Positions 48,401-60,400 of a stretch of DNA of 64,000 nt are shown in pieces. Source of the DNA: Amborella trichopoda (taxonomy: Eukaryota; Streptophyta; Magnoliopsida; Amborellales; Amborellaceae); contig NW_006499858.1 of assembly GCF_000471905.2 (NCBI RefSeq), positions 297,279 to 361,278 of the forward strand, given 5' to 3'. Made by a program: the position numbers and the translations under genes. The notes beneath the pieces were generated by a model that saw nothing but the letters and a program-made list of their open reading frames with translations, searched no databases and was not told the DNA's origin. How positions within the stretch are numbered: the first letter of the stretch is position 1; each line of letters begins with the position of its first letter.

Positions 48401-51400
48401 TGGATAGTGCCTCACACTGAAATTTAGGGGAGGAGCGACCCTCCCAACACACACTCATCCTAACTCTCGTCCTATCATAGGGAGTCAGGGAAATATCTCA
48501 ACTGCCGACACACTGTCTAACCACTCAGGTCTTATCACGCAGCACTTATCACATAGCTGACCACACAGGCCTTATCATATAGCACTTTGCTTTCCCAAAA
48601 TCATGCACACCTATCACTATAGAACATGTATTATAATCATTTAGACATATCTTAACAGAGCATGTCATACTATCATCCGCACATTTCTTATTCGGAACAC
48701 ATTTCCATGCTGACATAAAACCTCAGCGTACCATGCATATAATCATATTATCGTGCTTATTAGTTTGAGAGACATCATCATGTCGTATCATGCATATAAA
48801 CTGACCACCAGGCTCAGTAGCTCAAAAGATATCATCATACCATTTTTCTGGTTTTTCACAGAGAATAGGGTCCACCTATAAAGGCATATCATGGGATTCA
48901 AAAATCATTTGGACGTGGGACAACTTTTATAACAATATAGGCTCATGAAAACACAACTTTCGTGAAGGGAATAACCCTTAAATATTGGCCTAAAGTTTGT
49001 CAAACTGTTGAGGATCTTGAGTGAAACTTCTGGCTTTCCACAGCAGAAAATACAGGGCGATATCTTAATAGAAAATTGGACATAACTTTCAAACCACAGG
49101 GAATTTCGTCATGCTTCCAAAACCATTTTCAAAATAGATTCATACATCTCCCATTTAGAAGTGGTTTGAGCTCATTCTGATATATTTTGGTTAGTAAACA
49201 GTTCCACACAAAACACGTAACAGTTCTGGAAAATTCCTGTCTTCACAGCAGAAAATCCAGTGTGACATCCTTATAAAAAAATGGATATAACTTTCAAATC
49301 ACAGAGAAGTTTACCATAATTGCAAAACCATTTTTGAAATGGACTCATTTATCTTTCATTTAGAAGTGGTTTGACCTCATTCTGATGTATTTTGGTCAGT
49401 GAACAGTTCTACACAACAACATGTAAAGTCCTTGGAATTCATTTCATAATTTTGGCATACTTCAGAAAATAGCTAATATCTTTCAAACCAAAAGAAGCAT
49501 TGGCAAGATGCCTTTTCCATCTTAAAATAGATTCAAAGGGGTACTTTCCCACAAACTTTCATGAGCAATAAAGTCATTTTCGATGCTCAAACAATTACAC
49601 AAATGGGAGTCATAGTTCTGGAAAACAGAGCACATACTAACAAGGTTTCATATTCACAATCTCATCCATTTTCACAGTCACATCCATATTCACAATCACA
49701 TCCATATTCACAATTACATCTACATTCATGTTTGAAATTTCACACTTTGATAAGCTAAGTAAAACAAAAGCATGGAACATGGAAATTAGATCCACTTACT
49801 GCACTAAGTGAAACTCCCAAGTGCTCCACACAGGTTTCTCTTCAAAGTGGCAAGCATCAAAGGATGGTTTTAAGGCTTGGGAGGGAGGAAGTGGGTGAGA
49901 GGATAGGGACAAGAGAGAGAACGAAACCCCATGGAGGGGTATGAAGGAGGGTATAAATGAGCAAAAGAAAGGGAGGGGTGGCAGGTGGCAGCCAGCAAAA
50001 GACAAGTGGTATACAAAAGACGTCCATGTGCCACAATGCACACAAGAGGCATACATGCAATCATGAGAGAGAGAGAAGTTTTCCCCTGGAGAGTCGCGCT
50101 CGGCGGTATCGCGCTCGGCAGCATCGCTCGCGGCTGTGTCACTCGTGGCAGCGTCCTCGTGCGGCAGCATCGCGCTCTGTAGCGTCGCGCTTGGCAATGT
50201 CGCGCGCTGCAGCATCGCGCTTGGCAATTTCACACTGTGGTTTCACACACAACGGTTACACACGGTGGCTTCACACACGACGGTTTCACACACGGCGGCT
50301 TTCATACACAGCGGCTTTCATACTTATCTGCGCTCGGCAACGTCGTGCTCCAACTTACCCATGCCGACGCACTATAATCTCACCGAAAAAATCTGGGTCC
50401 TGCGATTGGAGTGTTGTTTTTCTTTCGTGGTTTACTTTGATTCCTTCTTCTTGCGTTAAGCGCATTTCTACCTGAGTGGCATGCGCTACCTGTGGTCGCG
50501 GTCCCGCACCCTACTGCCCTTCGACGTGTATGGTAGGGGGAAGGGGGGGGGCTGTGACAGTTTATGATATCAGAGTAGCCAAGATAGGATTCTTGGCCTA
50601 GAGAGTCTTAGAAGTTTCTATAGGGTGGTATTTGGATAGGCTAGTAACTGGGTGTTTGTAATTTAGGTCAAGATGAAGAGGACTCGTGCCAACAATTCGA
50701 GTTCGAGTAATGGGAACAGGGAGGCTTTTGGAGAATTTTTTAGGACACTCAAGGTCATGACTCAAGTTATGAAGGATTGTCTGCCAGCCCTGGCTGCCCC
50801 TGCCCCAAACCAAGTAGATAGCGGGCTGATTGAAAGATTTAGGAGACTTGCACCTTCAACATTCTCGAGACATAGAGGAGTAGATGAAGGATGGGTCCAT
50901 GAGGCTTTGCATAGACTATAAGCAGTGGAATCAAGTAACAGTGAAGAACAAGTACCCCCTGCCTAGGGTTGATGACCTCTTTAACCAGCTTCATGGGGCC
51001 TAAGTGTTCTCTAAGATTGATCTCCGAACGGGTTATCATCAACTGCAAGTCATGTAGGGAGATATTCCCAAGACCGCATTTAGAACCCGATATGGCCACT
51101 ATAAGTTTTTAGTAATACCGTTCGGATTGACTAATGCCCCAGTTGTTTTCATGGACTTGATGAATAGAATTTTCACACCCTTTCTGGATAATTTTGTTGT
51201 GGTCTTTATTGATGATATTTTGGTGTATTCGGCAAGAAAGATAAGTTGAGCCCGTGTTATATTGGACCTTTTGAGATTCTGGAAAAAGTTGGAGGCGTGG
51301 CATATCGACTTGCCCTACCACCTGAATTGGCGAACATCCATAATGTCTTTCATGTATCTCTGTTAAGGAAATACCAGCCCAACCCATCCCATATTCAGAG

Positions 51401-54400
51401 ATATGAATCGGTTTCGATCAGAGAAGACTTGACCTTCATCGAGTAGCCAATTGAGATTCTGGATAGAAGGGTGCAGGTGTTGCATAATAAAGAGATCCCT
51501 CTACTCCATGTTTTGTTGCAGTACCATTCACGGGAAAAATCGACCCGGGAACGGGAAGATGAGATCCGGGATAAGTACCCCAATTTGTTTGTTTAACAGA
51601 GGTATGATTTTGGGGACAAAATCCTTTTTTTAAGGGGGGATGATGTAAGGACCCAGACTTTTCTGATATTTTGTGGTACGCTGGCGAGTCGTCGGCCGTG
51701 CGCGACGCTGCCGTGGGCGGCCGGCCAGGGGACCTACTTGTTCTTCTTCCGGCATTTTGAGGTGCGCCGGCTAGTCGTTGGTTGTGCGCGATGTTGCCGT
51801 GCGCGACGTTGCTGTGGGCGACGCTGCCGTGTGCGACGCTGCTGTGCGCGACAATCCAAGGAAACTACTTATTCTCTCTTTCATGATTGTTTGCATGCCT
51901 CTTGTGGCCATGTGGCACATGCATGCCTCTTGTGTGCCATTTGTCTGTTGCTTGCTGCCACCCTCTTTCTTTTGCTTATTTGTACCCCCCTTTCACACCC
52001 CATTATGAGTTTTGTCCTCTCTCTCCCACGTCCTCCTTCTCTAGACTTAAAACCTTAAGCTTGAACCCATCCTTGGAGCTTGGCCTTTTGAAGGTAACCT
52101 GTGTGGGGAACCTTGGAGTTTCCTTTGGTACATGTAAGTAGATCTAGCTTCCATGTTTCCATATTTTTGTTTAATGCCTGTTTACTTGGTTTATCAAGTA
52201 TGAAATTCAAGCATGAATATGGATGTGATTGTAAATATGGGTGTGGATGTATGTTATTGAAATCTTAATAGAATGTACTCTGTTTTTCAGAACTGTGACT
52301 CCCATTTGTGTGATAGTTTGAGTATCAAAAACATCTCTGTTGATCATAAGATTTTGTGGGACAGTACCCTTTTGAATCTATTTTAAGATGGAAAAGACCT
52401 CTTGTCAATATCTCTTTTGGTTTGAAAGTTATGAGTCATTTTCGGAAGTATGCCAGGATTGTGAAACGAATTTTCTAGGAACTTTATGTGGTTTTGTATA
52501 AAGCTTTTCACTGACCAAAATATATCAGAATGGGGTCAAACCACTTCTAAATTAAAGATAAATGAGTCTATTTTAAAAATGATTTTGCAACCATGATAAA
52601 ATTCTCTGTGATTTCTAAGTTATGCTCAGTCTTCTATGATGATGTCACATTGGAATTTCTGCTGTGAAGACAGGAATTTTCCTGAACTCTGACTCTTGTT
52701 TGTGTGATCGATTGAGTATCAAAAACGTCTCTGTTGATTGCGAAATTTTGTGGGAAAGTACCCCTATGAATCTATTTTAATATGGAAAAGACATCTTGGT
52801 AATACCTCTTTTGGTTTGAAAGTTATTAGTCATTTTCTGAAGTATGCCAGAATTGTGAAATGAATTTCCAGAACTGTTATGTGTTTTTGTGTGGAACTGT
52901 TCACTGACCAAAATATATCAGAATGAGGTCAAACCACTTCTAAATGAAAGATCAATGAGTCTATTCTAAAATGGTTTTGGAACCATGATAAAATTTCATG
53001 TAATTTGAAAGTTATGCCCATCATTCTATGAAAATGTCACATTGGAATTTTAGTTGTGAAAACAAGAACTATATTCACAGAAGATCAAATAGTTTGATAA
53101 GCTTTAAGCCAAAATTTGGGGTCACGCCCTTCATGAAAATTGTGCTTTCATGAGTCGAGATTGTTATGACAGTGGTCTTGGGTCTAAATGACTTCTGAAT
53201 TTCATGTTATACCCCTAAAGGTGGACTACGTTCACTGTGAAACACCAAAAAAATAACCTGATGATGTCCTTGAGCTAATGAGCTCAATGATATGTGTGCC
53301 TGAGATGTGCTCAGTTGTGGTATGTTCTGTTATAATAAGACATGCTCTATTATGAAATGAAAGTATGCTCTGTTATGAAATGAAAGTATGCTATGAATGC
53401 ATATAGTAAGACACACTCAGTTGTGATATGAATGCATGATATTGAGATATGCTCAGTTATGATATGAATATATGTAGTAAGACATGCTCAGTTATGATAT
53501 GAATGCATGATAATGAGATAGGCTATGTTATATGGATGCATGTAGTAAGACGTGTTTTGATATGATATGCACATGCTCTGATATGATATGTACATGCTCT
53601 GGTATGATATGAAAGCAAGCTTTGTAATGAAATGATGTGTATAAAGCACTATGCAATGGGTCATCCATTAGTAGTGTAAGATGATATGATAAGAAATGTG
53701 TGAGGCATTATGCAATGGGTCATCCATTGATAGTATAAGATGATATGATAAGAAATGTGTGAAGCACTATGCAATGGGTCATCTATTGGTAGTGTAAGAT
53801 GATATGATAAGAAATGTGTGAAGCACTATGCAATGGGTCATCCACTGATAGTGTAAGATGATATGATAAGAAATGTGTGAAGCACTATGCAATGGATCAT
53901 CTATTGATAGTGTAATATGATATGATAAGAAAGTTGTGCCAGCAGTTGAGATCTTTCCCTGACCCTCGATGATAGAAAGGGAGTTAGGATGTGGGTCACC
54001 TGGGAGGGTCGTGCCCCCCAATATGTATGTATGGCCCTACGCAATGGGTCATCTATGTGTAGTGTAATGCCCTTCAGCTAGAGAACAAATGAGGGTTGTG
54101 TCTTGCAAGGCCACCGCCTATCAAAAGCCCCAAAGCGCACTGGAGACTGTGTGTGTGAAGGCATTACGAATTGGGTCATTCATTTGTCATTGTTTTCCCT
54201 CCTGAGATATGGTAGAAGTCCTAAGCAATGGGATTGGCTGGCCTAAGGGATAGGGTTTCTACTTTGAGAGTAGGCGATATTAGGATTGCTTGTGGTTGAT
54301 ATGTATTTGTTTGATTTATTGATATGTTATTATGCTCATGATGGAAAGATTTGATAAACTGCTAGTTCATATGATATCTAATTTGCGATTGCTCCATCAC

Positions 54401-57400
54401 TATTCGCGATTGCTCCACCAAGAAAGAAATCACTTACGACAAATTGCTAAATATACTTGTGACACATGGCTCCATGCTTGTAAGATTTGCATGAACCTTG
54501 AGTATGGTTGAGTTACTGTGTGTAGGCAGGAATGCATGGCACCCTGATCTACTTATTGGGCTTTATAGCTCACTCCTTTAACTTTCATCTGTGTAGAGTG
54601 ATAGCCGCAGGTTAAGGACGGGTGGTTTGGTGATTGCGGCTGGCGGTTGGAGTTCTGTGCTTCTTGTGGAAGTCTTTTGCAATTTTATGCTTTATATGGC
54701 AGTTTGGTCATATAGTTTTCGTTTGTATTAAAGCTATGTAAAAGTTGTTGGGCCTTTGGAGCCTTAGACATATTTGTAATAATTTGGATTTTATATACAA
54801 CTTGTTGGTCCAGCATTTTAGCGGTTGCGATTGGAGTTTTGTTTTTCTTTCGTGGTTTGTTTTGTTTCCTTAAAGCGTTGAGCGCACTCCCACCTGACTG
54901 GCATTCGCTACCTGTGGTCGCGGTTCTGCTCTCTGTTGCCCTTCGACGTGTACGGTAAGGGGAAGGGGGCAGGGCTGTGACAGTTTATAGTATCAAAGGT
55001 TTAGGAGACTTGCACCCCCAGCATTCTCGAGACATGGGGGGTTAGAAAGGGCTGAAAGATGGAGGAGGCAAGTAGAGAAGATTTTTGAAGTTTTGCATTG
55101 CTTTGATGCGCAGAAATTCAGGTTAGGGACTTTTATGCTGGAATGGGACGCTGAACATTGGTGGAGCTCGGTGGAGCAGTCCTGGATAGAGACAGGGACT
55201 ACTGCCACCTGGGAGAATTTCCTAGTGGCATTTGATGAGAAATATTTTCTTGATTATGTCCGAGAGATGAAGTTGAGTTTATTGAGCTGCAACAAGGGAG
55301 ACTGTCTGTAGAACAGTATGCTGCTAAATTTGCATAGCTCTCTCGGTATGCGCCCCATATCATCAACACTGAGGCACGCAAGGCGAGCAAGTTTGAGAGG
55401 GGCCTCAGGCCAGATATCCGAGGAAGAGTAATGTCAGCCAACCTTAAAGTGTTCTCCTCATTGGTGGACCTAACTATGAAGATCGAGAAGGATTGTGAGG
55501 AGTTCTGATTGAGAAAGGAATGGAGAGTAAGGTCCGCATCGTCTGGAAATTTTGGGGAGAAGACTTGACTGCCTTCTAGGGGAAATTTTAGAGGACGGAC
55601 TCACCAGGGCAAGATGAAGGCCCAGAAGATTTTCCTGAGTGATGTGAGAGAGAACCAGTGCCCGACATGCTCATATTGTGGGTTGAGCAACCACTCGACA
55701 GTTGAGTGCTATAAGAGGAAGAGAACGTGCCTTAAGTGTGGCAGGCCTAGCCACTGGATCAAGGACTGCCCTATGATAAAGCCGGAGAACTGACCAAAGA
55801 CTCAGGGTCGGGTGTTTGCACTTACGGAGTAAGAGGCGAAAGCTTCTACTTCAATGATCCGAGGTACGCTCTTTGTTTGTGGTAGAGAAGCTAGAATTTT
55901 GATTGACCCTGGTTCCTCTCATTCGTTTGTTGCACCTCATTTTGCATGCCATATGAATGTTGAACCTTCACTTCTTGACTACACTTTAGTAGTGTGCACT
56001 CCTGTGGGGGATTCTATGGAAACAGACATGGTATACAAGCAATGTGAGGTCTTGCTTGAGGGGTGTGTTCTGCAAAGTCCATCAGTATCATATTGGTTAG
56101 CTCATCCGCTTTTGCATGTTTCACGGAGCTCGTGGATTCAATTCCCATGAGCGCTACTCATTTTTTAGTGTAAAAAAGTAGTCTAAAAGGCCAATATTTT
56201 TAACTTGTGTAACTTTAACATTAGACGTTAGATATCATACTGGTTGGGTTGTCCGCCTTTATACGCTTCATTTAAAAGCTCATGCGTTTGATTCCCATGA
56301 GCCCCGTTTTTTTTTCTTTTTCTTTTTAAATTTTCAAGCTCTTTAACCCTTAAAAAAAAAGGCTGAAGTCTTTCCTTGGGGGAATTGAACCCTAGTCACT
56401 TTGAAAAGCATGCGCATATGCTATTATCCAAAACGCCATTCACGCATTTATGGTCTGTATGGGTGTCATAGAGAGCCTATTTGATGGAGAGGTTGCTGAA
56501 TGGAAAGTGCAGTTGTCTAAGAAGTTCACTTATCGGATCCTAAAGGTTCTTGACATATTCGGACCATTACTACATGTCGAGGTTCCTACCACCAGTGTTT
56601 GGTCATTAGAAAGCCAAGGCTGAGTCGGAGAATTCATGAATTTTAGAGAAGGAATCGAAAAAAATTTATCCATAAAGTTTTTGGATGTCTAGAACTCAAG
56701 GGCGAGTTCTTTCTAAGTTGTAACTTGGCGAGATTGATGCTGTCCATCAACTCACGACAAACTTCAAGGCCCACCTTCAGGTCTTTGGAGGCATATTTCG
56801 TCTAGTTTCGGACATTTTCAGAATAGGGTCATAGTAGTGATTTTGATATTAGAGAAAAAAGTTACGCCTACATGAAGTCCGGGTATTTACTTCATGGTTA
56901 TATTTTAGGATGAGTTTGCCGTAATTCATTTCGGCAAGTGCAAAAGTATCCAATTGGTGCTTTAATCAGGAGTTCTAATTACATTAGACTTAGGTTTATA
57001 AGGTCAAAATAAAATCTATATATAGGGGTTAAGTTAGGGTCTTTGGTTCAAACTTGAGTTATTGTGGAAGAACATTGTTTCCTTGAATTATTATATGTTT
57101 TGCATAGCCATTGAAGCTTGGCTTGTTAGATTCCTACAATTTCGAACAATTCATCAGTTTTTTTTTTTCTACATCTGTGTTTGGTTCTTTTCTTCTGATA
57201 CAAATTTGCATCAAGTTAAAATTATTATAAGCCATAAAAGAGTGAAAGGGCTTGTTTGTCAATTAAGTTCTTCGCTTTATTTCTTTGAAGTTTAGAGTAA
57301 GAATGTAACATCAAGAAATATCCAGGCAGACATCCTTGACATGCACTACATATTCCCGGTCACTCTTATCTCAGTGTCTCATGCTACATAGTCTAGGTTT

Positions 57401-60400
57401 ATATAGATAACGACAGCTCTATTCAAATCTTCTTGAAACGTTAAGTTAATACTTACAATATCATGATCTGTATCTCCACCCATAATGGCATCTTGGCATC
57501 ACAGTAATATGACTCTGAAAGCAATTATAAAGTTATGAACTTGAAATGTAGAGGAACCAATCAACCCATTATCGAATATTAGAGAGTAGGGTCTTAACTT
57601 ATAGGCACTGATGCTTTGTTTTGTTTTATTGCAATCATTAATCTTTATATTTATTGATTTTTGTAATCGATACATAAGGAACAGTTCCTTAGACTTGGTG
57701 GAGGGGCCACAACGTGAGTCAAGGGTTCCATTCCTACCCCATTACATATACATATATACATATAAATACAGACATAAGTATCTATATACACCACTGTTTA
57801 AAAAGTCGGCAGAACTTTCAAAAATTGGCCGACTAATTCGGACTTGGGCACTGGCTGAGCCTGGATGTGCTCGATTTCATAGGCCATGTATTTGGGAATT
57901 TACCTACAGTGCTCTAATCGGCTGATTTGTACATCAGTCAGCGATTTATTGTAAAAATTGGTGGATTTATGCACTATTGTAGTGCAGACATGTAAAAAGC
58001 TTTTTACAGGTCAAATATGGACTTTGAAGGCATCTACTCTCCTTTTTCAAGTGTTTTGGGTTCCACTATTGGGGCTTTTTCTCTTCCCAATGCTAGGTGG
58101 GCATGACAATGGACCCAGACCCGACTGGAATAGTGTTATTATCTAAACAATATTTAACATATAATAATTTAATAAAATTAATATTTAAATAAATATAAGT
58201 ATATATTTTAGTTTTAATATTTGAATAATACATGTATATATTTAAAGTAACATTTAAGTATTTTATTTCTTATTTTTTGGTCGGGTCCAATAACTTCGGG
58301 TCCAAGTTTGGGTCCCACAATTTTTTTTCGGGTCAACCGGACTCGTTGTCACCAGCATTGCTGAGAAGAGATGTGAAGAGAATCTCTTTCATTTCGATGG
58401 AGGTTTTTGTACCACAAGGGGGTCTATGAGGGCAACAATGAAGACGACAACAATGACGATGGGATGATGCGACATGATTGGTGTGAGCCAACAGTCGTAG
58501 AGTGTGAGGTGCCACAAGGTACTAGGACCTCCACTGGGGAAGAAGAGGGACTTAGATTGGTTCGAGATGTAGTCAAGAGAGCAAGGCATAGCAGTTGTCC
58601 CCCTAAACAAAGACATAAAGGTGGCGGGCCCTGTAGGTTAATTATTCAGGATGATGACAACAACGATGAGGGGCAAAACACAGGCCAAGGAGGCGAGGAG
58701 CATGGCCAATTTCAAAATCTAGGCGACTATGGCATAGGAACTTTACAAGGTAGTATTCCTACTTGACAAGGAGGTACTACTTCTGTCCTACAGACTCCAT
58801 CGGGCTTCACGACGATATTTGCCCTTGTCAACTCTGACAGCGAAACTCAAGAAAATCCCGAACCCCATCATTGATCTTACCACTTTTGAGCATCGTTTTT
58901 TACTATTGTACAATATATAATCTCTTTCAATTACTAGTTCACTGAAAAAGTATTGCTGAAAAAAGCATAGCAGTTGTACCCCAAAACAGAGACACAGTGA
59001 TGGCGGGTGCTGTAGGCTAATTATTCAGGATGATGACAACGACGATGAGGGGCAAAACACAAGCCAAGGAGGAGAGGAGCATGGACAATTTCAAAGTCTA
59101 GGCGATTATGGCCTAAGAACTTCACAAGGTAGTATTCGTACTTGGCAAGGAGGTACTCCTACAGACTCCACCGGGCTTCATGGCAATTTTTGCCCTTGTC
59201 AACCCTGATAGCAAAACTCAAGAAAATCCCAAACCCCATCGTCAATCTTACCACTTTTGAGCATTGTTTTTTCCTATTGTGTAATATGTAATCTCCTTCA
59301 ATTACTAGTTCATTGAAAAAGTACTGCTGCAAGTGCCTAAAAATTTTGTCCAAAACCCAATTATGCCTATAATATTTGTATGTTTTGCTTATTTTTTATG
59401 TGACAATATAAAAAAACAATACATGTAAAATTAAACATTTTTTACAATTTTTATTTTTTTTTGGGATTTTTTAACCCCATTTTTTTTCAGTATAAAACTC
59501 GACACTAATCGGCCAACTAAGTTGGAGTTGATCTGACTAATCAGCTCGGGCCATGACCGACTAGTCAGCCTGACTCGTTCTTTCTAACATTGATACACAC
59601 ACACATAATGAATGCATATAGTTGAAGTATGGTTCTATAAGAGAAAGGAGAAGTTTCTGAGAAACCTTCTGATAAATATTCCTATTCTAAACAGATATGC
59701 AATACTAAATTTGGAACAAGTACATGGATTCAGGAAAGCAGAAGCTGAATTTCATTCTTATTTCTCTGGCCAGTGGCATCCAAACAGGATCTGGACTGGG
59801 TGAGAAGAGTACTTTGCCATGCAATTTATATAATATGTTTTTTCTTATTACTGTACTTGTTTTTGTACTGATGCTTTCTGTCTGCTGCCTTAATTTGTTT
59901 CATTTTCTCATCATGGTACAAAGATAATTTTACAAAGCACAGGAAGATTCGCAAATGAGTACCAACAGCAAGAGCAAATATAACTATGTGACAATTCTGC
60001 ATATTCTTCTTTATTCATACGTGCACATTGTGACATTTCTGATCATAATTTGTAAATGCAGTATTGTCCACGGCATTGCAGTGACGTTCATTGAACCTAT
60101 ACACCTTGCTGCATTTTTTTCCAGAGAAGGTATATATGGCTACTCTGATGACCTTGAGCGGTAAGTTATTCCTTTTACAGATCAAATACTACACTCGTTT
60201 AATTCTCAGGTTTTATGACGCTAAGTTATTTTTTTTCACTTGGAACCTACTGATATACTGTTTGTGAGGAGTAACCAGAGAGCATATGGAATTTCATCCT
60301 TGTAACTAAAATTGACTATTTAATTATTTATAGTCATAGAGTAAATAGAATTGCACACTTTGAACTAATAAGCTGCCAGTTGTAATCAGCGAGATTTTTC

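Larger units (their letters stand above)
41838..59694 (+). other. SS5-like intron, 17.9 kb, with LTR fossils and a hAT element
   Basis: It runs from gtagta to 'taaacag'. It contains a copia fossil (42382-47110), unassigned sequence (47111-47620), a gypsy cluster (47621-56075), tRNA-like boxes (56080-56425) and a hAT element (57792-59592). 41838-42381 and 56426-57791 show nothing recognisable. Confidence 0.85.

Noticed and set aside
49957-50475. 172-aa and overlapping open frames
   Set aside because: They come from the GC-rich array inside the reverse gypsy LTR; several frames are open at once because of base composition.
56097-56150. Functional tRNA gene
   Set aside because: No acceptor-stem pairing or anticodon loop could be read; only box-like motifs remain.
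58407-58766. 119-aa acidic frame as a host gene
   Set aside because: It lies inside an element with hAT-like ends and its end is duplicated; kept as a finding about the element only.
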